Positions 56,307 to 64,000 of a DNA stretch of 64,000 nucleotides are shown one piece after another (within the stretch, counting starts at the first letter, position 1; each line of letters begins with the position of its first letter). Made by a program: the position numbers and the translations under genes. The notes beneath the pieces are model-generated. The model was not told the origin of the DNA, made no database searches, and saw nothing but the letters and a program-made list of their open reading frames with translations. Origin of the DNA: Fragum whitleyi (taxonomy: Eukaryota; Mollusca; Bivalvia; Cardiida; Cardiidae); NCBI GenBank assembly GCA_948146395.1, contig OX411547.1:54427566-54491565 (forward strand), in the 5' to 3' direction.

Positions 56307-56798
56307 AGTTAGCTGAACATTCAGGAAATAGAAAACGTTAAACATAAACAGTGTTCAGGATAGCGTGCGGCCTATCTTGAACATACCGGACGTTGGCGCT
56401 TTAAAACTGATATTTAAAATAAATAGATAAATGCTTCAATGTTTCATCATAAACCATGACAGAAAAAAAATCTGCCATATTTGTTTGCTATACTCAGCAT
56501 GTCGCTCGCCAATCATCGTGTGCATTTCAATACATGAATACTGAATAGATTTAGAGCATTTTCCAAAAGTAAAAAGTTTAATCTTGGTCAGTTCGATCAT
56601 TTGCACAGTCTAGTCAGGATCTGTATACATTTTTTTTAAATAAGAGCCTTCGAACGTTAAAGTAACATTTTTGCGTAAATGATGAAAGGTATAATCTTGT
56701 GTATGAAAGGAAGCGAGACATTGACTAATGTTCTGCATTATCATTTATAGAAGTTTAGGCGTGAAAGCATTCAACAACGCATCATCATATCTCTGAAA

Positions 56799-56842
56799 CC
56801 CCCACCCCCCACCCCAAAACCCCCACCCCCCACCCCATCCCC
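56799..56842 (-). other. C-rich tract, possible G-quadruplex on the minus strand
   Basis: The plus strand reads two near-identical blocks of CCCCCACCCCCCACCCC joined by AAAA and followed by ATCCCC. The minus strand has at least six runs of four or more G with loops of one to four bases, so quadruplex folding is plausible (and i-motif on the plus strand). Confidence 0.6.
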
Positions 56843-56987
56843 AACTCTTCTTTCCAAAAAGAAAGATCGTAGAGCTTCCACGGGGCGCATTTCCTTCTAT
56901 TTACTTCAAATTTTGTTTTCTTTCCAAAAGACTCTAAGGCCACATGTTTAATTCGAGCCGCAAACATGGTTCCAGATGTGTTATTTA

Positions 56988-57098
56988 TGGGAATGAAATG
57001 ACCATTGCATGTAATTAATTGTTGGACATATCAAATTTTGATTGCGTTGCTATGGTTACATTGGAAGATGCTTTTATTTTTCCCAACCAGTGTAACAC
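56988..57098 (+). repeat. Low-copy repeat Q, copy 2
   Basis: 'aatgaccattgcatgtaatt', 'acatatcaaattttgattgc' and 'gttgctatggttacattgga' match 53735-53855. Confidence 0.55.
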
Positions 57099-57264
57099 CT
57101 TAGCTTGTTAAATAAAATACCGAACTTTTAAGAGAGTCGAGTCAGGCTAGCTCAACGTTAACGATTTTGGCGATTTTTGTGACACGAGTTATTATTCTCC
57201 CACCTAGGACGTTTGATAAGTAGTATTCTTGAGAGGAATAAGCAGTTGATGACTCGGACGAAAT

Positions 57265-57368
57265 ATTGTTAATCTTCTGCTGGTGTGAGAAACGAAAAAA
57301 ATCATGTGATGGTCACCAGCCGCCGCAATATAACTGTGATAGTGTTAAAAATAGCATTTAAACTTATA
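57265..57368 (+). mobile_element. SINE 3' fragment, decayed
   Basis: 'tgctggtgtgagaaacgaaa' and 'cagccgccgcaatataactg' correspond to the end of the SINE body. Confidence 0.5.
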
Positions 57369-57532
57369 AAAACAAACAAGTCAATTTCGTAGATGATTCG
57401 TAGAGGATTTTTTTACTCTATTTGTATACAATAAATCTTCTGTTTTATTTTTTTTTTATTTCTTGTTTTATAAAATAAACTCTACTACAAGTATAACTAC
57501 ATATTCAGAAACTTTCGGAACAAAAATGTGGA

Positions 57533-57533
57533 G

Positions 57534-57604
<71 letters not shown>

Positions 57605-57770
57605 AAATAGAGAGAAAATAGAGAGAAAATAGAGAGATGAAAAGTGAGAGAGAGAGCAAGAAAGAGAGAGGGCATGCAGACAGACAGAGAGTGAGACAGA
57701 CGGCAGAGAGGCGGTAAAGAAAGAGAGACAGAAAAAGAAAAGAGACAGGAAAAGATAAATTCAAACAGAT
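57533..57770 (+). repeat. (GA)n microsatellite and purine-rich tail
   Basis: Almost pure GA from 57536 to 57602, then imperfect 'agagaaaatagagag' and 'gacagacagagagtgagaca' units to about 57770. The long minus Ser/Leu frames over it are artefacts. Confidence 0.9.
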
Positions 57771-58224
57771 AGAGGAGAAGATTGGTTAGGATATTTTTTG
57801 TAATTTTTTTAACAAAACGATAGAAGATGACAAATTTCAAACTGAACGATCGATCCCGGATTGTTCCAGAAATCAGCATGGGAAAGAATAATGTTTAATC
57901 TTCCCTTTTACCATAACCCAATACCATATTACAATATTCCAATGCCTTACTGCTATAACATGATCTCTTTCGCAGAAATAGTGTTATTGAAAAAAATCTT
58001 TGCACGTTGTTAATTGAAAAAAAACCCGAATTTTGAAGACGGTATTTCCCGACTGCATTTCTAATCAACCTTTGATCGATCCAATCCAATCTTTTGAGCA
58101 TTTTTTTTTCTCAAATTGTCTTATTTTTAAGGTTTAATATAAAACTTTACAACTAAAGTTCAATACTAGACCTACGTATTGAAAAATTTGTGACGAAAGC
58201 AAGAATTTATGGAGTTTTTTTTGT

Positions 58225-58257
<33 letters not shown>

Positions 58258-58795
58258 ATTTCTGTGTATTCCTGAAGTAACGTATAATTGTTATTTAAAT
58301 AAGTTTAAGAAATAGAATCGAACCCCATAAAGAAAACAAAGTAACACAACTTTTTCTACTTTAAACTGGCCATTTGTAAGCAATGATAAAGTGAAAGACT
58401 AGGCAGACAATGAAAATGTGTCCAACAATCCGACTGAATAAATTTATGGCTTCTCGGTGCCCATCAGGGTAATTAAAACCGCATACATAACAAAGACGAG
58501 ACGGTCTACTGTTCTCTGACAATTTTAATGGGATATTAACGGACAATCAGAGAGATAGGGTCTTTTTGCTATTATTTCTTAAAAGGGAGTTTTGGTACAG
58601 GATATTCTTGGCATGTTTACATGGTCGGGATTATTTTTTTTTATTTTCTATTTCATTTATTTATCTATTTATTTATTTCAAACACCGTATGGCGTAAAAC
58701 GCACATGTGGAATAGAACTTTATTCCGGCGCCATGAAATTCATATGTCATGTGTGTTTCTGTGTACACAGATAGCTCCGCCTATATATCATACTA
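57771..58795. other. No gene; poly-T tract
   Basis: A T run of about 30 lies at 58226-58256, and a TTTAT-rich run at 58650-58680. No exon or repeat family was recognised. Confidence 0.4.
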
Positions 58796-58796
58796 A

Positions 58797-58934
58797 ACAG
58801 CCCTGCGTTCAGGATGTCAAAACGGCGAAAGCAGTTAGCCAATTTTACCCCGCTTTGCACGCAAGTTCACGTGCAAAGCGGGGTAAAATTGAATAACTGT
58901 TTGCACCGTTTTGTCATCCTGAACGCAGGGCTGT
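58797..58934. mobile_element. Foldback element G, 138-bp palindrome
   Basis: Outer arms ACAGCCCTGCGTTCAGGATG and CATCCTGAACGCAGGGCTGT are almost fully complementary (one base differs next to the inner side). The inner arms AATTTTACCCCGCTTTGCAC and GTGCAAAGCGGGGTAAAATT are perfect 20-mers around a ten-base loop. The middle part is imperfect. Other copies: 42317-42735 (split by a SINE) and 47750-47860. No coding capacity. Confidence 0.85.
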
Positions 58935-59620
58935 ATCTTTTGTGGGAACGTTGATACTTTTGATGTCAATAACCAAGCTCTTACCTAAATGAGTACACTC
59001 TCAGTACTTTGATGATAAAAAAATAATGGAACTACTTGATTCTTCCTTTTAATTATTTCCGATACTATTTTTTACAAGGAACTATTAAGTTCCAATATAA
59101 AAGAAATATCAAAAGAAAGAATATTAATGAAATAGGACAACATTAATTGATTTAAATATATGATTGGGATACATCTTTTCAATAGCGAAAAACGTTTTAA
59201 TTAAGAAGTCGAACATATATTCTAAATTAACTTACGGAGTACACAATATAATAAACCAAAATGGCGACTGCACTGTTTCGGTAAGCTGTATTTTAAATTT
59301 GATATTCTATATTCTTTTTACGTCTTATTTTCATATGATACATTCAACTGCGAGTATTGCATTATTTGAATGTATTTGCAGCCTTCTTCTCTCCCATATC
59401 GCTGTTATCATTTTGATAAGGGCAATGTTTACATTATTTCGCGAATGGCCTTGACCTTTTGACATTGCAACTTGGAAAAAAATGACCTAAAAATCAGGAC
59501 ATTGACATAGATCGTCATATTTACATGTCCCGAAATGCAAGCTTTAAGGCACAATGCATTACAATGTCCCATTTTGTATTTTCAAAACTGGAAACAATGA
59601 AAATAACAAAACAGACTGAA
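58935..59620. other. No gene recognised
   Basis: A 96-codon plus frame (59164-59454) has hydrophobic segments but AT-driven codons and no support. No repeat was seen. Confidence 0.35.
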
Positions 59621-59640
59621 TTAACTATAGCGGAAAAGTT

Positions 59641-59716
59641 GTGCCCGACATGGGACTCTAACCCACGATCCCAAGAACACTAGAAAAGCGCTCTACCTAC
59701 TGAGCTTAGCAGGCAC
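59641..59716 (-). pseudogene. tRNA-like unit 1 of a tandem pair
   Basis: Exactly 76 bases. On the minus strand GTGCCTG pairs with CGGGCAC (one G-T), the D-arm region is AGCTCAGTAGGTAGAGC (A box good), and the T-arm is GTGGGTTAGAGTCCCAT (B box with one mismatch). The anticodon arm is irregular. It is part of a 226-base direct duplication with the unit at 59867. Confidence 0.55.
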
Positions 59717-59866
59717 CTGGTCATGAGTCTACCCAACGTCAATCACTACACTCCTTCCCCTTTAAACCAATTGGAGATGGTCCCATACTGCTCCCAAATG
59801 GCCAAACCCCGCATGTTACGTTTACTTCTGACCTGACACCATTGAAGTAACTATAGAGGAAAAGTT

Positions 59867-59942
59867 GTGCCTGACAAGGGACTTGAACCCTCAACCCCCT
59901 AAATACTAGCATGGTGCTCTACCAACTGAGCTTACCGGGCAC
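59867..59942 (-). pseudogene. tRNA-like unit 2 of a tandem pair
   Basis: Also 76 bases. Minus strand: GTGCCCGGTAAGCTCAGTTG with a good A box, and 'gagggttcaagtcccttgtc' with B box GGTTCAAGTCC. The spacing to unit 1 is 226 bases and the flanks ('aactatag.ggaaaagtt' and 'ctggtcatgagtctacccaa') are duplicated too. The anticodon arm pairs poorly, so a pseudogene or SINE head is more likely than a working tRNA. Confidence 0.55.
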
Positions 59943-60244
59943 CTGGTCATGAGTCTACCCAATGTCGATCACTACATAGGTTCTGATCAAGATTGCTTGC
60001 ATGTTTTCTCCACTCTGTAGCCTTATTATTTCATTCTCATGCATAGATATGATAAATGTTGTAATACTAGGTAAACTGAACAAACTCCTTGCCATTTGTA
60101 GTCTGGCATATTTTCATATAGTTGGTCATCACTAAAACGATTCTAGGCACACATAAACAGCGGCTGATTTAAGGAACCCATGGGGAAATTTCATACATTA
60201 TTGTTCAATATTCAAAATTAGGTCATGTAGCCTTGAGTTTCCCC

Positions 60245-60625
60245 TATTAGAGCAGGCCCCCATATTCGATCACTTTGATTTTTAGAAATATTCCAATGTC
60301 TATTTTTCTAACAAGTTGATAATTGTTAGAAATCATTGTCAAAAAACTTTAATACAAAGCAGATGATAAAAAAGTGCTAAACTTTCCAAATGTAAGGATT
60401 TTTTCTTCCTTATTATTTTTAAATCGGCCATTTTTAATTTTTTTTCTGTGCCTTCAATTGAAATTGTTCTTGCTCAATAGGCGTCATATGAATGATTTTT
60501 GAAATAATTCTAGGTCAATAGAAAGAGGTCTCTTTGATTTTGTAAGTCTGTTTCAATATTGTATGGTTTGCAATTTTGATGTCAGGGTGAAAATTATCAT
60601 GGTACTCGAATATGGGAGACTCTAT
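60245..60625. mobile_element. Inverted-repeat element with CCATATTCGA ends (possible)
   Basis: 'cccccatattcgatca' at 60258 and 'ctcgaatatgggagact' at 60605 are inverted partners; the second word occurs again directly at 60806. Short ends only, so tentative. Confidence 0.4.
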
Positions 60626-61650
60626 TTAAACCTTACTAGTCAGTGTGTGTACATGCAAGCATCACATCCTGTCACTTATTTATGTAACCAATCTAATTCT
60701 TCTTCACATGGATAAATCAGAATTAAGTTTATGCAACTTTTGGTGTTGTATACAGGGAAAATTTGCATTGTTTGAGTGTGCCAGTGCAAATTTCATAGCT
60801 TAAGGTGCTCGAATATGGGAGACTTCAGGCTATATTGGTTAAATAGTGACTATTATCATACATCTTCATGCATGCATCTGTGCATTTGGGGGATAAGATG
60901 TCCCAATTGTCCTTCACAACAATCATCTGTAAAATACCCAGTTCCAACTTTTGCCCTGGTATGTACAATTTGGATTTTGAAATGAGTTTCCAAGAAAAAA
61001 CATTAAGAATCAGGTCCTGCATTCAATCAGCACAGAGAATTCTACTTCACGCCTCGAGGCACCCTAACCTTTTATCCAATACTTGAGTAATATCCCTTGA
61101 TACACTTCACTGGGGGTAGCATCAGATGAACGCTTCCTATTGTTTTCTTGACGCACATTTGAATATTTTGGCAAGAGTATTTATAAGAAAAATGATGGGT
61201 GTACAGAATAAGGCATTTACTTTTCTGTAGAAGTACTTTTGAATTTATAATTTTCACACAGAGAATCCATGCTATGTTCACTATCAAAAGAGCATCCTGT
61301 ACTTAGTATGGAGATAATTCTAAGATGCATTTTGTGTGATTAATTATGCCCCTTTCTGACTTACACTTTGTACCAAAGGATAGGAACATTGTAGGCAGTG
61401 ACTTTGTTTATAAATGTTCTAACCCCCTTTACAGAAATCTTAGATTCCACTAATGCAGACTTTGTAAAACAATATTTACCAAAATTTTCAAATTTCATTG
61501 TATTGCTTAGTCAAAACTTACTAGCCAAAATTATTTGACCAATCTGTCTATAGAAGTTGATGTTAGGTAGGCTCACTAAAGGTCCATAGTAGTTGACATT
61601 TGGTAGAATCAGGTACGAGTTGTTTACATAGGGCAGAATCTCCTCAGGGT
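60626..61650. other. No confident exon; family B/D-like piece
   Basis: 61270-61370 carries 'tatgttcactatcaaaagag' and 'gcattttgtgtgattaatta', like the family D interior at 20635-20705. Overlapping short frames at 60776-61086 are not called. Confidence 0.35.
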
Positions 61651-61651
61651 T

Positions 61652-61950
61652 GTATTAAGCGACCACTAACTGGACCAAGAAAAAGTGGTCGTTATAGAGA
61701 ATGGTAGCTGAGTGAGTGTTTGTTTAAAAATTAGAGGCATTATTTGATTGAATGTGTATGAAATTTGGCATTTCTCAATAATCCTATGTTGTTAAAGCTC
61801 ATCAGAATCGTCTCATTGAGACGATTCTAATAAGTTTGAACAGCAAACAATTCAAATACAATACTTTTTAGACAAATAAAATCTAAAGGTATTTTGATCT
61901 CAAGAAAGGGATTTGAAAACCGTCGCTTAGACGTGGTCGCTTGAGAAAGA
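61652..61950. mobile_element. Inverted-repeat element with AAGCGACCAC ends (possible)
   Basis: 'taagcgaccactaac' at 61658 and 'gtggtcgcttgag' at 61933 are inverted partners. An internal 'gtggtcgttatagagaat' adds a near-repeat. A perfect short palindrome lies at 61804-61828: arms AGAATCGTCTCA and TGAGACGATTCT around a single T. Confidence 0.5.
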
Positions 61951-62028
61951 TTGACAGTTCTGACAATAATTATAGTTACCATTATAGATAAAGTACAAAA
62001 TTTAATGAGTCTACTCTTTTTCTTTCAG

Positions 62029-62097
62029 GACATGTGGCAGATCTTTTCTTGCAACGAAATTCTCCACCAAGTCATCCAGTCTTATTGTACAGTCATG
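62029..62097 (+). CDS. Candidate internal coding exon (exon Z)
   Basis: The acceptor 'ctctttttctttcag' ends at 62028 and the donor is 'gtaaag' at 62098. It starts after one base of a codon and reads HVADLFLQRNSPPSHPVLLY then SH, with one base left. The peptide resembles exon 25208-25304 (DFFSRKRSPPTHPPIHLYDK): D-F/L-F, then SPP-S/T-HP and LY align. The phase differs at the start, so it would belong to a paralogous gene, or be chance. A family L MITE begins six bases after the donor. Protein family unknown. Confidence 0.45.
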
Positions 62098-62107
62098 GTA
62101 AAGTTAA

Positions 62108-62345
62108 CTCTTGTCATGCTGAACCTGGAATATTCCCGCCTTGGCAGGAGCTATAGACAAACATCAGACTGCATATATGTGCAGTCTGATCTTTGTCTTT
62201 ACCACCTGATTTCATTTTTCAAATCAAAAAAGTTTCAAAATTGTTTTTGCAAGATCAAATGCTGACTCACAGCTACAAAATATAGAGCTTTCAGCACTTT
62301 GAATTTAATATAATTTTACCAAGGTTTTATTCAGCATGAAAAGGG
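62108..62345. mobile_element. Family L MITE with TTAA flanks, 238 bp
   Basis: Ends CTCTTGTCATGCTGAAC and TTCAGCATGAAAAGGG, TTAA at 62104-62107 and 62346-62349, and hairpin core 'catcagactgcatatatgtg' then 'cagtctgatc'. Collinear with 18077-18313 over its full length. Confidence 0.8.
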
Positions 62346-62740
62346 TTAAAGCAATTTGATTACTCAGTGTGAAACAGGTTTAATTGTGGTGTCTATAAAT
62401 GAATAAGTTAAATGTCAAACCATTAAAAGATGTTTTGATTTGAAAACTAGTCCAAATTGTTTAAAATCCATAGTCACAATGTTGAATTAAAGATGAATAA
62501 ATTGTAGAAATGAATATGTTGTGCAATTAAAGTTAGAATATATGTTTTTTAAATGAAAACTGCTTGTTACAATTAAGTCTAGATCTAGAAGCGGTCTGTT
62601 ACCTCTCTAGGTAACACCAACCTGTGTTATACGGAATAGAAAACTTAGCAAAAAAAACTTAGCAAAATGTAATTTAACCCAAAATGCTGAAAACACTAGT
62701 ACTACTAGAAACTATGAATAAGTATCTGGTTTGGAAATTT
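62346..62740. other. No feature recognised
   Basis: AT-rich sequence without supported features. Confidence 0.4.
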
Positions 62741-62900
62741 TTAGCTCACCTGAGCACAAAGTGTCTGTCTGTCTGTCTTTAAGTTTTACAAGTTTACAAG
62801 TTTATTCAAATTAATTGCTCAATGTGTACTAGACACAAATATGAGCTCAGCACATATATATATAACACATAACAAATGCCAACATGATAATAGAGGACAA
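62741..62900. mobile_element. Family A end joined to a possible LINE 3' end
   Basis: 62741-62764 is the family A start TTAGCTCACCTGAGCACAAA. It is cut into (GTCT)n and then 'aagttttacaagtttacaag' and 'tttattcaaattaattgctc'. On the minus strand the last part reads as a tail of repeated 'aacttgtaa' words, as at the 3' ends of some non-LTR elements. The junction suggests insertion into the family A copy. Confidence 0.4.
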
Positions 62901-62953
62901 CATGTTGTTTTTTTTAAACATAGTATTGAATAACAATTTAATTTCGTTTCAAG

Positions 62954-63004
62954 AGAAAGAGAGAGAAAGAGAGAGAGAGAGGGAGAGAGAGAGAGAAGGG
63001 GGGG
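62954..63004 (+). repeat. (GA)n microsatellite ending in a G run
   Basis: 'gagaaagagagagaaagaga' and following GA units, then a run of 8 G at 62998-63005. Confidence 0.85.
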
Positions 63005-64000
63005 GTATATTAGAAAATAAGTATATAAATATTATCAAAATGTTTTAAATGCCTATGAAAATGTAGAGAGATGCCGTTGTGTGGCGTACATCCAGTACCA
63101 ACATACCGCCTTTCAATGTACTTAAACCGTGCAACATATTTTGCATGGGATTCTGTAGGTCGGCTTTTTAGCATGGGATGTGCGCATTAGTATTCAAATT
63201 TGGATTTACAATAAACAGTGAAACTTGGATTTATCTCTATAATCTGATAATGGATATATCAAAAGATGTAAGGTAGGATTAATTTATTATTATTATTAAG
63301 GTAATTTAAAGTTGTTGTTTTTTTTTTTCAAAATCAACTAATATTCAATGGAATTAATTTGACTTGACAAGTTAAAGAATTTCAACATTATTCCGGTTTT
63401 GTCAATTTAAGACCTTAACCAAAACGAAAAGAAAAGGACTTTTCTTCCGGAGTAATTTTTGAGGGAATACATCGAAGACATTGGTTTTCAAACATTCTAA
63501 CCACAGCCTTGGCAGGCAGCTGCCACAATTGTTTCTTACCAAGATAGATGTTCATATTATAATCAATCAAGCAATGTGTAATTAGTAATATAGATATTGA
63601 TAGTGGACGTTTAGGGCAAAAAGTTGAGACCGTCAAGGTAATTGGCTTTCCGCACTGATTCTAATTTATGACGATGATATATTTCTATGGAAGTATTGAA
63701 ATGAGGTCAATAATCTTCCAAAAACATGGTTATATTGGCCTCACAGCAATGTCCCATGAGATAATTATTGGCGTATTGTAGCTATTGATATTACATAGTA
63801 TACATTTAACAAATGTATTCCAAGTAGATATTCAGATTCCTTCAAAGATTTTTAATCGGTTGAAAATCATGGCTGTAGTGGGCGTGGCTAATTTCCATAT
63901 ATGGTAATAGGTGGCTTTTCTCAGAAACGAATTGATGGATATAAACCAAACTTCACATGAATTATCCTTGAGTGGCCCTTTATCAGCCTACAAAAAATTA
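63005..64000. other. No confident gene; repeat-like right edge
   Basis: The 73-codon minus frame at 63415-63636 is mixed in composition but unrecognised. From about 63870 ('gtagtgggcgtggctaattt', 'aaccaaacttcacatgaatt') the wording resembles the interior of tandem-unit repeats and runs off the window. Confidence 0.35.

Noticed and set aside
57468..57879. 98- and 124-codon Ser/Leu frames on the minus strand
   Set aside because: Artefacts of the (GA)n run and its purine-rich tail.

Overview
This is an AT-rich stretch of animal nuclear genome: introns, intergenic DNA and dense, mostly decayed repeats, with very little coding sequence. The repeat types point to a marine bivalve mollusc: a tRNA-derived SINE with a long conserved body, and a family beginning TTAGCTCACCTGAGCAC and ending in a GGCC hairpin plus CTCTTGTT. 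That assignment rests on memory of bivalve genomes and is an inference. I see no prokaryotic features, no rRNA and no convincing functional tRNA gene.

Genes. I support three fragments of spliced plus-strand genes. (1) A terminal exon at 2174-2271 ends a gene that probably enters from the left. (2) A multi-exon gene has a CpG-rich promoter and first exon near 8.5-8.65 kb, two internal exons at 14989-15081 and 15901-15999, a further exon at 25208-25304 and a tiny terminal exon at 26901-26915. The last four exons are phase-consistent; the link to the 8.6 kb start is weaker. I do not recognise the protein. (3) An exon at 62029-62097 encodes a peptide resembling the 25.2 kb exon. The only long intact reading frame is a non-LTR retrotransposon reverse transcriptase on the minus strand (48111-49778). 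Two decayed genes lie at 19905-20285 and 28440-30240; the second belongs to an invertebrate multicopy family recognised by a DFSENY-like motif.

Repeat layout. 0.1-8.3 kb: tandem-unit repeats, a complete family A element and simple direct repeats. 8.6-26.9 kb: introns of gene 2 packed with family A and B elements, SINEs, a GT-rich minisatellite and arrays of about 155-172 bp units. 27-36.9 kb: two copies of a TTAA-flanked element with very long inverted ends, a mariner-like element with no transposase, and a pair of inverted repeat arms. 38-42.3 kb: a cluster of palindromic family F elements. 42.3-42.7 kb: a SINE nested in a foldback element with a clear target duplication. 44.3-45.2 kb: GA then CT microsatellites. 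47.9-49.9 kb: the LINE. 50-64 kb: more SINE fragments, a CpG-rich inverted-repeat element (54.6-55.1 kb), a C-rich tract, a 138-bp palindrome and a tandem pair of tRNA-like units.

How it fits together. Most of the window is decided by mobile DNA. Several unrelated families share one plan: short hairpin ends around a variable number of 140-175 bp internal tandem units. Others are small elements with inverted ends and no coding capacity, so they would depend on proteins encoded elsewhere. Exons and repeat identities were judged by eye and need alignment.
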